A stretch of 64,000 nt of DNA from Mycolicibacterium palauense (GTDB lineage: Bacteria > Actinomycetota > Actinomycetes > Mycobacteriales > Mycobacteriaceae): the NCBI RefSeq assembly GCF_002592005.1, contig NZ_NVQF01000023.1, forward strand, positions 1 through 64,000. The letters run 5' to 3'. Under the pieces are notes generated by a model. The model did no database searches and was not told the DNA's origin. It was given only the letters and a program-made list of their open reading frames with translations. The position numbers and the translations under genes are program-made. Of the stretch, positions 7,615 through 16,766 are shown in pieces; position 1 is the stretch's first letter, and every line of letters begins with the position of its first letter.

Positions 7615-8313
7615 ATGATCGAAACCCACTTGCTGACAAAGTCGTTCGGTGCGCGGACGGTGCTCGAGGAGGTCTCCGTGCGGTTCCCGCCCGGTGCGGT
7701 CACCGCGCTGTTGGGCCGCAACGGCGCCGGAAAGAGCACGCTGCTGCGGATCGTCGCCGGCCTTGACCGACCCGACCGCGGCACCGTCTGCGCGGGCGGT
7801 GGTCCGTCCGCTCCCGGGAAGCACGGCCCCGCCGTGGGGATCCACCTGGGACCCGAGGCGATGGACCCCCGGCACACCGTGTGGCGGCACCTCAGCTGGC
7901 TGGCCGCACTGGCCGGTGTCGGTCGCCGGCGCGTCGCGGCAGTGGCGGCCGAAACCGGGCTGGACGAGAACGTGGGAGACCGCATCGGCCGGCTGTCGCT
8001 GGGCGCGCGGCAGCGCGTCGCCATCGCGGGAGCGCTGCTGTGCCAGCCGCGCGTGGTGCTGTTCGACGAGCCGCTCAACGGCCTCGACGTCTCGGGGATC
8101 GTCTGGTTCCGGCGGCTGCTGCGCACCCTCGCCGACGACGGGACGACGGTGGTGGTCGCCACCCATCTGCTCGCCGAGGTGGCACTGACCGCCGACCGGG
8201 TGGTGATCCTTCGCGGGGGACGGTTGTGTACGTCGGGTGCACTCGACGAGGTCGTACCGGCGGGCGCGGATCCGCGTTCATGGCTGGAGGCCGCCCTCAT
8301 GGAGAGCCGGTGA
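7615..8313 (+). CDS. ABC transporter ATP-binding protein (ABC-2 export type)
   Basis: This complete 232-residue ATPase has Walker A GRNGAGKST, signature LSLGARQRVAIAGALL, Walker B VVLFDEPLNGLD and H-loop THLL. It belongs to the DRI/ABC-2 exporter group that pairs with a separate membrane subunit. Spacing is 7 bases from the MTB12-like gene, and its end overlaps the permease start by four bases. The substrate is unknown; genes around it suggest export of a lipid, peptide or small molecule. Confidence 0.9.
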   Translation: MIETHLLTKSFGARTVLEEVSVRFPPGAVTALLGRNGAGKSTLLRIVAGLDRPDRGTVCAGGGPSAPGKHGPAVGIHLGPEAMDPRHTVWRHLSWLAALAGVGRRRVAAVAAETGLDENVGDRIGRLSLGARQRVAIAGALLCQPRVVLFDEPLNGLDVSGIVWFRRLLRTLADDGTTVVVATHLLAEVALTADRVVILRGGRLCTSGALDEVVPAGADPRSWLEAALMESR

Positions 8314-9098
8314 CGGCCGCGACACTGCCGCTGGTCGCCCGCGGCGTTCGCGCCGAGTGGATTCGGGCGGGCGGGCGCGGGCGCCTCTGGACGGTCCTGG
8401 TGCCCGCGGCGATCCTGGTGCCGGTCGCGATCTCGTTCGGGATCGCCGTCGTCGCGGAGTCGTTCGCCCGCATCCCCGGCCAGCTGACGGTGTTGGCGGT
8501 GTCGACGGCCAATGCCGGGTACTGGGTCATCACCATCTCGGTGGTCCTGGGGGCGGTTGCGGGGGCCGACGGCCAGGCCGCCGAGAGCCGCTACCACGCG
8601 GGCGAACACGTCCGGGTGGCGATCCCGCGGGTCTGGCCGGTGCTGGCCGGGCGCTGGTTGTTCTACGGCGGCGCGTCGGCCGGTGCCGCGCTCGCGGCGC
8701 TGGCCGCCGTGCTCGTGGGCCTTCCTGTGGTGTCTCCGCTGGTCTACGGGGCCGTCTCCCTCACCGACCCGGTGGGGCTGCGACTGTTGTGGACCGTTCC
8801 GCTGCTGGCGTTCTTCGCCGCGGGTGCCGGTGTCGGTGTCGGCGCACTGGCGAAGTCGCCCCTCGTCGCGGCCGCGGTCATCGTGGTGTGGACCTACATC
8901 GCCGAGCCGGCCGTCGGGTATCTGCCCAGTGGCATCGGGCTGCAGCGGTTCATGCCGGTGCTCAACACCGTCTACGCCACCGGCCAGGACGCCGTGCTGG
9001 GCCCGCCCTGGGGCCGCAACGGCGCCCTGCTCTACGTCTGCGCCCTGTGCGCGGCGGTCCTCCTCGTAGCCACCATCGGAAAGGTAAATCGAAAATGA
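8310..9098 (+). CDS. ABC-2 type transporter permease
   Basis: GTG 8310 overlaps the ATPase stop (GTGA). The 262-residue product has about six membrane segments: near residues 25-45, 60-80, 120-150, 170-195, 200-215 and 240-257. The short C-terminus ends in GKVNRK. It is probably the membrane partner of the ATPase just upstream. The next gene overlaps its stop by four bases (ATGA), so translation is coupled. A longer upstream frame is a shadow of the ATPase. Confidence 0.85.
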   Translation: MTAATLPLVARGVRAEWIRAGGRGRLWTVLVPAAILVPVAISFGIAVVAESFARIPGQLTVLAVSTANAGYWVITISVVLGAVAGADGQAAESRYHAGEHVRVAIPRVWPVLAGRWLFYGGASAGAALAALAAVLVGLPVVSPLVYGAVSLTDPVGLRLLWTVPLLAFFAAGAGVGVGALAKSPLVAAAVIVVWTYIAEPAVGYLPSGIGLQRFMPVLNTVYATGQDAVLGPPWGRNGALLYVCALCAAVLLVATIGKVNRK

Positions 9099-9919
9099 CT
9101 GGCAGAGAAGCGCTTCCACTTGCACAACGATCGGATTCCGATCTCCCCGGCCATTGGCTGCTGGCACGGCTGGGCAAGCGGGTGCTGCGACCCGGCGGGC
9201 TTGAACTGACCACCCGGCTCCTGACGGGCGCCGCGGTCGCCGGCGCCGATGTCGTCGAGCTCGGACCCGGTCTGGGCCGCACCGCGCGCGATATCGTCGC
9301 GGGTGGACCACGGTCCTATGTCGGTGTCGACGACACCGCCCCGGCGACCGCGGCCGTACGCGAGATCGTCGCCCCGGTGGGTGGAACCGTGCGGGTCGCC
9401 GACGCCGCCGACACCGGTCTCCCCGACGCCAGCGCCGACGTGGTGATCGGGGAGGCGATGCTGACCATGCAGGGCGACAAGGCCAAACGGGCGATCATCG
9501 GCGAAGCATTCCGGGTGCTGCGCCCGGGCGGCCGCTACGCGATCCACGAACTCGGGCTCACCCCCGATTCGCTTGCCCAACAGACCAAGGACGAGATCCG
9601 GCGCGAGCTGGCGCGGTCGATCAAGGTCAACGCCCGGCCGCTGACCGCCGACGAGTGGACACGGTTGCTGGTCGAGTCGGGTTTCGAGGTGGTCAGCGTC
9701 GACCACGCCCCGATGGCGCTGCTGAATCCCGCGCGGGTGCTGGCCGACGAGGGCCCGCTCGGTGCACTGCGGATTCTGGGCAACCTCGTCGTTCGCGGCG
9801 CGGCACGTAGGCGGGTGATCGGCATGCGCAGGACCTTTCACCGCTACCGGCATGCGCTCACGGCGGTCGCCGTCGTCGGTGTCGTCCCCGGCGGGCCCGC
9901 CACCGCTGCGTCCTCCTGA
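9095..9919 (+). CDS. Class I SAM-dependent methyltransferase
   Basis: The 274-residue protein has motif I VVELGPGLGRTA, an acidic strand-2 end (YVGVDD), the post-motif ADAADTGLPDASADVVIGEA and LRPGGRYAIHEL, all typical of small-molecule methyltransferases. The start is set by the ATGA overlap with the permease gene and a GGAAAGG site upstream. Residues after 180 (KVNARPLTADEWTRLLVESG) form the usual cap. The substrate is unknown; a lipid or secondary-metabolite acceptor exported by the neighbouring ABC pair would fit. Confidence 0.85.
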   Translation: MTGREALPLAQRSDSDLPGHWLLARLGKRVLRPGGLELTTRLLTGAAVAGADVVELGPGLGRTARDIVAGGPRSYVGVDDTAPATAAVREIVAPVGGTVRVADAADTGLPDASADVVIGEAMLTMQGDKAKRAIIGEAFRVLRPGGRYAIHELGLTPDSLAQQTKDEIRRELARSIKVNARPLTADEWTRLLVESGFEVVSVDHAPMALLNPARVLADEGPLGALRILGNLVVRGAARRRVIGMRRTFHRYRHALTAVAVVGVVPGGPATAASS

Positions 9920-10731
9920 TGGCCGGGCCGGCCGCACCGGCCGTGAGAACATGGCCACTGGTAACAGCATGCTGGCGACAGCCGACGATGGAGGTCTGGG
10001 TGCCCGGGCGCGATGGCGAGGTCACCGCGAGGTCCGACGTGGACGGGTTGCCGGACCGGGCGGCGGGTCAGCAGCGGCAGCGCGTTCTGGACCTGGTGCG
10101 TACCGCAGCCGGGCCAGTCGACGTTCAGCACATCGCCGACACGCTGCAGATTCACGTCAGCACGGCGCGGTTCCACCTGGGCACTCTGGCGACGCAGGGG
10201 CGCGTGCGCAGGTCGCAGGACGTGCGCGGCGGTGGGGCCGGGCGGCCTCGCCGCACCTACGAGATCGCGCCGCGGCTCGACTACGCCGACATCGTCGCAC
10301 TGTTCGCCACCCATCTCGGCGGGACGGCCCCCGAGCGGGCGGACAAGGCCCTGCGCATCGGCGCGGACCTCGCCCACCGGGTGCACCTCGCGCGTCCCCG
10401 TGCGGAGAACTCGGTCGGCGATCTAGTGGTCTCCACGCTGAGTGAACTGGGCTTCGAGGTCCGCTCGGTGTTGTCCTCGTTCGGGGAGATCACGGTCGAG
10501 ATCTGCAGTTGCCCGCTCGCCGAGATCGCCGTAACGGCGCCGGAGGTCGTGCGGGGTATTCAGCAGGGGCTGATCCAGGAGGTGTTGGATCTCAACGCCG
10601 ATGCCGTCGGGGGCCGGTATCTGGCGACGGTCGCCCCGGATCCGGGTGGAGGCTCGTGTGAGGTGAGCCTGACGCTTCGTCCCCAGTCAGGTCCCCAGTC
10701 AGGTCCCCAGCCATGTCCGCGGACGCGGTGA
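9919..10731 (+). CDS. ArsR-like winged-helix regulator with a Cys-bearing C-terminal domain
   Basis: The winged helix is clear (RQRVLDLVRTAAGPVDVQHI, then HVSTARFHLGTLATQGRVRR and GRPRRTYEI). The C-terminal half carries ICSCPLAEIA and, about 55 residues later, GGSCEVSL, a layout like SufR-type ArsR proteins in which Cys residues hold an iron-sulfur cluster. Redox or iron sensing is therefore plausible, in line with the IdeR-like box upstream of the operon. The ATG at 9919 overlaps the previous stop by one base; the first 25 residues look unstructured, so ATG 9988 may be the real start. The tail has a 12-bp tandem repeat (QSGPQSGPQ). Confidence 0.7.
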   Translation: MAGPAAPAVRTWPLVTACWRQPTMEVWVPGRDGEVTARSDVDGLPDRAAGQQRQRVLDLVRTAAGPVDVQHIADTLQIHVSTARFHLGTLATQGRVRRSQDVRGGGAGRPRRTYEIAPRLDYADIVALFATHLGGTAPERADKALRIGADLAHRVHLARPRAENSVGDLVVSTLSELGFEVRSVLSSFGEITVEICSCPLAEIAVTAPEVVRGIQQGLIQEVLDLNADAVGGRYLATVAPDPGGGSCEVSLTLRPQSGPQSGPQPCPRTR

Positions 10732-10751
10732 GCGCCGCGTCCCCGTCCGCT

Positions 10752-10795
10752 CCGCCGGGCGGCGGAGTTTAGGTGGAGCCGCCGGGCGGCGGAGT
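10752..10795. repeat. Two copies of a GC-rich near-palindrome before the cupin gene
   Basis: CCGCCGGGCGGCGGAGT occurs at 10752-10768 and again at 10779-10795. Each copy can fold on itself (CCGCC/GGCGG). They sit between the regulator stop and the cupin start and could be a pair of operator sites or attenuating hairpins. Confidence 0.6.
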
Positions 10796-10817
10796 GCAGG
10801 TGAAAGAGAGTGAGAAT

Positions 10818-11150
10818 ATGGATGAACTGTCCCTGACCTCGCTTGTTGATGCGCAGATCGACGCCGCCCGCGGCGCGACCAACGGTCGATCGGCACACAC
10901 CGTCTACGGTGGAACCGGGTGTGTGCTGCGGCAAACCGTGCTGGCGCTGGCCGCTGGCCACGGTCTGGACGACCACGAAAGCCCGGGCGAGGCCACCTTG
11001 TTGGTGCTGCGGGGACGCGTGCGTCTTGGCGCCGCCGCCGACACCGCCGAGATCGGGCAGGGGGACTACCTGGTGATCCCGCCCGAGCGGCACAACCTTG
11101 TCGCGGTGGAGGATTCAGCCGTCCTGCTGAGCGTCGTCGCCCGGCGCTGA
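10818..11150 (+). CDS. Small cupin-domain protein
   Basis: ATG 10818 follows GAGAGTGAG; a longer frame to 10773 crosses the repeat and is rejected. The 110-residue product has the cupin core: GGTGCVLRQTVLALAAGHGL, SPGEATLLVLRGRVRLGAAA, and GDYLVIPPERHNLVAVEDSA. Only the distal His of the usual metal set is obvious (ERHNL), with HE before SPGEA as a possible partner. Cupins of this size bind metals or small ligands, often next to regulators. It ends the operon started by the MTB12-like gene. Confidence 0.75.
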   Translation: MDELSLTSLVDAQIDAARGATNGRSAHTVYGGTGCVLRQTVLALAAGHGLDDHESPGEATLLVLRGRVRLGAAADTAEIGQGDYLVIPPERHNLVAVEDSAVLLSVVARR

Positions 11151-11233
11151 CCGGCGAGGCCGGATTTCGGGGGCCGGCCGGAACGACGCCGGGCTCCTCG
11201 CGGATGACGAGGCGTCGCGGTGTCACCAGGCAG

Positions 11234-11245
11234 GTAGTCGACTAC
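11234..11245. promoter_or_regulatory. 12-bp perfect palindrome upstream of the TIR gene
   Basis: GTAGTCGACTAC is self-complementary and lies 134 bases before the GTG start of the TIR-nSTAND gene, in a 228-bp region without a gene. It could be an operator for that locus. No -10/-35 pair stands out clearly. Confidence 0.3.
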
Positions 11246-11378
11246 GCGAGTCGTCGCTGCTGTCGTGAATCGAGCGCATCCCACGCCGTCCTGCCGTACG
11301 GTGGTCGCAATCCTTGTTTGCTGAAAGAGGCCCTCGCGGTGCTATGGGGCGGGGCCGCAGGGTCGGGGGAGTGGCGGC

Positions 11379-14300
11379 GTGTCGCGGATCTTCTTGAGTC
11401 ACTCGAGCCGGAACATGCGCGAGGCGATCGCCCTGAAGCGCTGGCTGGCCGAACAGGATCCGCCGCTGGCCAACGAGATCTTCCTCGATGTCGACCCCGG
11501 GTCGGGTCTGCAGGCGGGAACGCGGTGGAAGGATGCGCTGCGCCGGGCCAACGCCCGGTGCGAAGCGGTCATCTGCCTGCTGTCCAGGCAGTGGGAGGCG
11601 TCGCACGAATGCAAGGTCGAGTACCGGACCGCGGAGAACCTCAACAAGCAGATATTCGTGGCTCGGCTGGAACCCTCCACCGGCGACGAGCTGACCTCGG
11701 AGTGGCAGCGCTGCGACCTGTTCGGCGACGGATCGATGACCAGCATCGACGTCGGTGGCGGGGCCCCGGTGCAGATGTCGACCGAGGGTCTGTACCGGCT
11801 GCGCGACGGGATCCGGGGGGCCGGTATCGGCGCGGAGTCGTTCGTCTGGCCCCCGCCGGAGGATCCCGGCCGCGCTCCCTATCGGGGCTGGGAACCGCTG
11901 CAGGAGTGCGACGCTGCGGTGTTCTTCGGCCGGGACGCCCAGATCGTGCGGGCGCTGGACGCCGTGCGTGGGATCCGCACGGCCGGCGTAGACGCGCTGT
12001 TCATGGTGCTGGGCCCGTCGGGTGCGGGCAAGTCGTCGTTTCTGCGCGCGGGGCTGCTGCCCCGGTTGCGTCGCGAGGATCGCCGATTCGTGGTGTGTGA
12101 CATCGTTCGCCCCGAGCGCAACGCCCTGACCGGGCAGACCGGACTGGCCGCCGCGATCGCGGCCACCCGGCAGCGCTTCGGGCTGGGCACCCCCAGCCTG
12201 GGCGACATCAAGGACGCCTGCATGTCCGCCGACGAGCAGCGGGTCGCGTCCTGGCTACAGGAGATCCGCCAGGTCGCCGCCGACCGACTGGTGGACCGCG
12301 GCGAGGGCGGGGAGTCCGGCCAGGATTCCGGCGAGGAGTCCATGGTCGCTCCGACACTGGTCCTTCCCCTGGACCAGGCCGAGGAACTGTTCTCCGCCGA
12401 CGCGGGCGAGCAGGCCGAGAAGTTTCTGACGTTGCTCACCTCGTTGATCGACCGACTCAATGACACCGCGGCGGGCCTGGTGGTGGCCGCGACGATTCGC
12501 ACCGACCGCTATGAGGTCATGCAAACCCATCCCGCACTGGCGGGTGTGGGGACGGTGTTGTTCGACGAGCTCAAACCGATGCCGGCCACTCAGTTCAAGG
12601 AGACGGTCGTGGGTCCGGCACAGCGCGCGACCGAGGGTGGCCGTCCGCTGAGGGTGACCCCGGAGCTGGTGGAGCGACTGCTTGCCGATACCGGCGAGGG
12701 TGCCGACACGCTGCCGATGCTGGCCCTGACGATGTCGCGGCTCTACGCCGACTACGGCAGCACCGGAGAACTGACCGAGGCGCACTATTCGGCAATGGGC
12801 GGAATGCGCCGGGTGGTGCAGACCGAGATCGACGAGGTGCTCTCCAGCGACCCGGGACGTAGGGCCACCGAGCTGGAATCGCTTCGCGCGGCGTTCATTC
12901 CATGGCTGACCACCGTCAACCCGGACAACGACCAGCCGATGCGGCGGGTGGCACGCTGGTCGGACCTGCCCGAGCCCAGCCGACCGCTGATCGACGCACT
13001 GGTGGCGAAGCGATTGATGGTCAAGGACACCCGCGACGGGCAGGCCGTCGTCGAGGTGGCGCTGGAAAGCCTGCTGCGCCAATGGGACGAGCTGGCGCAA
13101 TGGCTGCGCGAACAGCGTCAGGAGCTCAAGAACGCCGACGACCTCGAGCGCACCGCTGCGTCCTGGGCCAACAGCGACCACGATCCGACCTGGCTGCTCA
13201 GTGGCACCCGGCTGATCGACGCCGAGGCGCTGGCCGCCAGCCCCGGCTTCCGGCAGCGTCTGGCGAGCGCGGCCGACTTCCTGCAGGCGTCGCGCGAGGC
13301 CGAGGATGCCCGCCTGGACGCCGAGGAGCAACGTCGCCACGCCGAGCTGCGGGCCGCGCGTGAACGCCAGAACCTCGCCGAGCAACACGCCGCCGACCTT
13401 CGTCGCCGTTCTCACGTCCTGCGCGGGGTGCTGGCCGTCACCGCGGTGGTCGCCGTCATCGCGGTGGCGGGTTTCCTGTGGGCCAACAGCGCCAGCGACC
13501 GCGCCCACCGACAGTTCCTCGACGCCACCAGCCTGCGCCTGCAGTCCGACGCGCAGGGGCTGCTCTCGGGGGCCCGCCCCGGCGGTGACGAGCGCGGTCT
13601 GCAGGAGATCCTGATCGCCAACAAACTGGCGAGCTCGCCGGATGAGACGGCGCTGCACGATGCACTTGTCGATGTTGCGCAGACGGTGAAGATCATCGAC
13701 ACCCCGGGCGTGGTCTACGGGGTGCGTTTCAGTCCGGACGGGCAGCGGATCGCCGCGGCCGACGGGGCCGGCGGCGTTCACCTGTGGGACGCCGAATCGG
13801 CTCGATCGGTCGCCGACAACGCCGCCGCGCACTCCGGGGAGGCCACCGCCGTGGCGTTCAGTCCCGACGGGGCGCTGATCGCCTCGGCGGGCGACAACGG
13901 GGTGCGGCTCTGGGATGCGCGATCCGGTGCGGCCCTCGGTGAGCCGCTCGGGGCGGCCGGCGGCGCACGGGTGCCGGTGTTCAGCGCCGCGTTCAGTCCG
14001 GATGGCCGGATCCTGGCCTCCGCCGGGGCCGACCGCGTCGTACGGCTGTGGAATGTCGCGAGCCGGACCAGGATCGGCGAACTGGCCGGATCACAGGACG
14101 CGATCCTGTCGGTGGCATTCGCACCGGATGGTCGTACGCTCGCCTCGGCAGGTGGCGACGGTCTGATCAGGATGTGGGATCTGGCGACCATGACACCGAG
14201 GGGGAAACCCCTGGCCGGTGACGGAGGCGAGATCTATTCCGTCGCGTTCAGTCCCGACGGCGCACGCATCGCCGCCGGCGATGGTGACCGCAGGGTCCGG

Positions 14301-15587
14301 ATATGGGATATCGCCAGCGGGCATACCACGGTGTCGCTGCAGTTGCCGCAGTCGGTCTTCGCCGTCGCCTTCGATGCCGCCGGTGAGCGGCTGGCCGTGG
14401 GGTCCGGCGACGGCGTGATAAGGATCATCGACCCGGGCAGTGGGGCTGCGATGGGACCCGGGCTCAGCGGCCACGGCGACCGCGTGCTCAGCGTCGCCTT
14501 CAGCCCGGACGGCCGCAGGCTGGTGTCCGGGTCGGGCGACCGGACGGTACGCCTGTGGGATGTCGGACACGGCACCATGCTCGACACGAACCAGGGCGGT
14601 GTCACGGCGATTGCCGTCAGCCCGGACGGCCGGCGGGTCGCCACCGCCGGATGGAACGGCACCGTGCGATTCTGGGATCCCGCGGACGGGACGCCGGTGG
14701 GCCCGGCGCTGGCGGCCGACCCGGCCGGGTTGTCGACCGTGGTGTTCAGTCCCGACGGCGATTCGGTCGCCGCGGCCGGGCCCGGCGGAACGATCCGGGT
14801 CTGGGATGCCGGCACCGGGCGACCCGTCGGTGTCCCGATGAAGGTCGACGCCGCGGTGCACGCGTTGGCGTTCGCTCCCGACGGCACCCGTCTCGCGGCG
14901 GCCTACGGCGCAGACGTGCGGCTCTGGGACGTGCGAAGCGGTCTGCCGATCGGGGCGGCGATGTCCGGTCACCAACGCGACGTCTGGGATGTCGAATTCA
15001 GCCCGGACGGCACTCGTCTGGTCACCGCCAGCGGTGACCAGACCGTGCGCCAGTGGGATGCCCAGACCCAGTACCCCATCGGGGAGCCGCTGGTCGGGCA
15101 CAGTGACGGGGTGACCGGGGCGACGTTCGGCCCCAACGGAGACTGGATCGTCTCCGCCGGCAACGACGGCACCATCCGCATGTGGGATCCCGGGACCGCG
15201 GCGGCGCTTCGAGAGCCCATCAGTGCCGATTCCGGTCCGCTTCCGGCGCTGGCCGTCAGCCCGGACGGGACCCGCGTGGTGACCGGCGGCGCCGACCACA
15301 GCGTGCGGATGTGGGACCTCGCCGCCGGTGAACCACTCGGCGAACCCCTGCGGGGGCACGACGACGAGGTATGGGGTGTGGCGTTCACCCCGGACGGTGC
15401 GCGGGTGGTCTCCGGCGGGCTGGATTCGATCCTGAGGTTCTGGCCGGTCGGGGCGACCGAGGCCGATCTGTGCGCCAAGCTGACGGTCAACATGAGTCAC
15501 CGAGAGTGGAACGAGAAGGTGTCGCCGGACATCGACTACATCGCAGCCTGTCCCGATCTGCCGATCCCGCCCGAGGACGGCAGCTGA
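11379..15587 (+). CDS. TIR - nSTAND ATPase - transmembrane - WD40 (14 repeats) protein
   Basis: This 1402-residue protein reads as four modules. Residues 1-110 are a TIR domain (RIFLSHSSRN; W-x-x-S-x-E-C-x-x-E in QWEASHECKVEYRTAE holds the candidate NADase Glu). Residues about 180-600 are a nSTAND-type ATPase (FFGRDAQIVRAL, P-loop LGPSGAGKSSF near 211, Walker B LVLPLDQAEELF near 331). A basic coiled stretch leads to one membrane segment (about 680-704). Residues 770-1355 hold 14 WD40 repeats, each with F(S/A)PDG and a WD-type ending, enough for two seven-bladed propellers. GTG 11379 follows GGGGGAG at good spacing. TIR plus STAND plus WD40 is the architecture of NLR-like signalling proteins. 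The patatin gene starts three bases after the stop. Ligand and product are unknown. Confidence 0.92.
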   Translation: MSRIFLSHSSRNMREAIALKRWLAEQDPPLANEIFLDVDPGSGLQAGTRWKDALRRANARCEAVICLLSRQWEASHECKVEYRTAENLNKQIFVARLEPSTGDELTSEWQRCDLFGDGSMTSIDVGGGAPVQMSTEGLYRLRDGIRGAGIGAESFVWPPPEDPGRAPYRGWEPLQECDAAVFFGRDAQIVRALDAVRGIRTAGVDALFMVLGPSGAGKSSFLRAGLLPRLRREDRRFVVCDIVRPERNALTGQTGLAAAIAATRQRFGLGTPSLGDIKDACMSADEQRVASWLQEIRQVAADRLVDRGEGGESGQDSGEESMVAPTLVLPLDQAEELFSADAGEQAEKFLTLLTSLIDRLNDTAAGLVVAATIRTDRYEVMQTHPALAGVGTVLFDELKPMPATQFKETVVGPAQRATEGGRPLRVTPELVERLLADTGEGADTLPMLALTMSRLYADYGSTGELTEAHYSAMGGMRRVVQTEIDEVLSSDPGRRATELESLRAAFIPWLTTVNPDNDQPMRRVARWSDLPEPSRPLIDALVAKRLMVKDTRDGQAVVEVALESLLRQWDELAQWLREQRQELKNADDLERTAASWANSDHDPTWLLSGTRLIDAEALAASPGFRQRLASAADFLQASREAEDARLDAEEQRRHAELRAARERQNLAEQHAADLRRRSHVLRGVLAVTAVVAVIAVAGFLWANSASDRAHRQFLDATSLRLQSDAQGLLSGARPGGDERGLQEILIANKLASSPDETALHDALVDVAQTVKIIDTPGVVYGVRFSPDGQRIAAADGAGGVHLWDAESARSVADNAAAHSGEATAVAFSPDGALIASAGDNGVRLWDARSGAALGEPLGAAGGARVPVFSAAFSPDGRILASAGADRVVRLWNVASRTRIGELAGSQDAILSVAFAPDGRTLASAGGDGLIRMWDLATMTPRGKPLAGDGGEIYSVAFSPDGARIAAGDGDRRVRIWDIASGHTTVSLQLPQSVFAVAFDAAGERLAVGSGDGVIRIIDPGSGAAMGPGLSGHGDRVLSVAFSPDGRRLVSGSGDRTVRLWDVGHGTMLDTNQGGVTAIAVSPDGRRVATAGWNGTVRFWDPADGTPVGPALAADPAGLSTVVFSPDGDSVAAAGPGGTIRVWDAGTGRPVGVPMKVDAAVHALAFAPDGTRLAAAYGADVRLWDVRSGLPIGAAMSGHQRDVWDVEFSPDGTRLVTASGDQTVRQWDAQTQYPIGEPLVGHSDGVTGATFGPNGDWIVSAGNDGTIRMWDPGTAAALREPISADSGPLPALAVSPDGTRVVTGGADHSVRMWDLAAGEPLGEPLRGHDDEVWGVAFTPDGARVVSGGLDSILRFWPVGATEADLCAKLTVNMSHREWNEKVSPDIDYIAACPDLPIPPEDGS

Positions 15588-15590
15588 GCC

Positions 15591-16766
15591 ATGCCGGCAC
15601 ATCGCACCCGCGACGAGCATCTCTTCGGCTCCGGACCCAAGCGGATCCTGGCGCTCGACGGCGGCGGGATCCGCGGCGCGCTCACGCTGGGCTATCTGGC
15701 CCGAATGGAAGCGGTTCTGGCCGAGCGGGATTGCGCGAATACCGACTTTCGTCTGTGTGACTACTTCGATCTGATCGGGGGTACCTCCACCGGCTCGATC
15801 ATCGCGACCGGGCTGGCGCTGGGGTACTCGGTGGCAGAGCTGACCGAGATCTACCGCGACCTGGCGGCCGAGGTGTTCGAACAGGGGTGGTTCCGGTTCG
15901 GAGTGTTCGGTGCCAAGTTCCCCAAGGAACCGTTGGAACGGGCGCTTCGTGAGCACTTCGGTGATGAGACTCTGGGTAGCGACCGATTGCGCACCGGCCT
16001 GATGGTGATGACCAAACGCATCGACACCGCCAGCCCGTGGCTGCTGCACAACAACCCACGCGGTAGGTACTACGACACGCGTCCGGGCGGAACCGGTACC
16101 CCCAACCGTGAACTGCTGCTGCGCAACATTGTTCGGGCCAGTGCCGCCGCACCGCACTACTTCGAACCCGAGGTGATCGAAGTGGCGCCCGATATCAGCG
16201 GGGCATTCGTCGACGGTGCCGTCAGCCCGCACAACAACCCGGCCCTGCAGCTGCTGATGGCGGCCACCGTGCGCGGCTTTGGACTGCGCTGGCCCATGGG
16301 GTGGGACAAGTTGATGCTGGTGTCGGTGGGTACCGGGATGCGAGTCGATCCGCTCTCGGCCGCCCAGGCGGTGCGGATGCCGGCGCTGCGCCTGGCCGCG
16401 GAGTCGATCATGTCCATCATGACCGATGCGAACTGGCTGGGACAGTCACTGCTGCAATGGATGTCGGACAGTCCCACGGCGGCCACGATCGACGCCGAGA
16501 TCGGTGACCTCAGCGGTGACCTGATCGGCGACCGCCCGGCGCTGCTGACCTACCTGCGCTACGACACCCACCTGGAGTCCGATTGGCTGGCGAGCACGTT
16601 GGGGCTCGAGCTCACCGACGCGCGCTGTGCGGAGATCTATGCGATGGACGATCCCGCCAACGTCGACGAACTGACCTCGATCGGTGCCGTCGCGGCGGCG
16701 GCGCAGGTGGTGCGCGATCACTTCCCGCCGGTGTTCGACGCCGTCCCCGTCGACACCGAGGCGTAG
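15591..16766 (+). CDS. Patatin-like phospholipase
   Basis: The 391-residue protein has the full patatin set: oxyanion loop DGGGIRGALTLG, nucleophile elbow GGTSTGSIIATG with the catalytic Ser, and the dyad Asp in FVDGAVSPHNNPA. Family members cleave membrane phospholipids, and in bacterial immunity they act as membrane-damaging effectors (for example CapV of CBASS). Its start lies three bases past the TIR-nSTAND stop, so the two are almost certainly co-translated, suggesting the TIR protein or its product controls the lipase. Its 3' end overlaps the convergent RyR gene by 49 bases. No signal peptide, so it should act on the inner face of the membrane. Confidence 0.92.
   Translation: MPAHRTRDEHLFGSGPKRILALDGGGIRGALTLGYLARMEAVLAERDCANTDFRLCDYFDLIGGTSTGSIIATGLALGYSVAELTEIYRDLAAEVFEQGWFRFGVFGAKFPKEPLERALREHFGDETLGSDRLRTGLMVMTKRIDTASPWLLHNNPRGRYYDTRPGGTGTPNRELLLRNIVRASAAAPHYFEPEVIEVAPDISGAFVDGAVSPHNNPALQLLMAATVRGFGLRWPMGWDKLMLVSVGTGMRVDPLSAAQAVRMPALRLAAESIMSIMTDANWLGQSLLQWMSDSPTAATIDAEIGDLSGDLIGDRPALLTYLRYDTHLESDWLASTLGLELTDARCAEIYAMDDPANVDELTSIGAVAAAAQVVRDHFPPVFDAVPVDTEA

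Noticed and set aside
7095..9311. 738-codon minus-strand frame over the MTB12-ABC operon
   Set aside because: It reads through three well-supported plus-strand genes and has Arg/Pro/Ala-rich composition typical of a shadow frame.
14091..16232. 713-codon minus-strand frame across the WD40 and patatin genes
   Set aside because: GC-rich codons on the plus strand keep the opposite frame open; there is no start signal, no recognisable domain and the plus genes have complete motifs.
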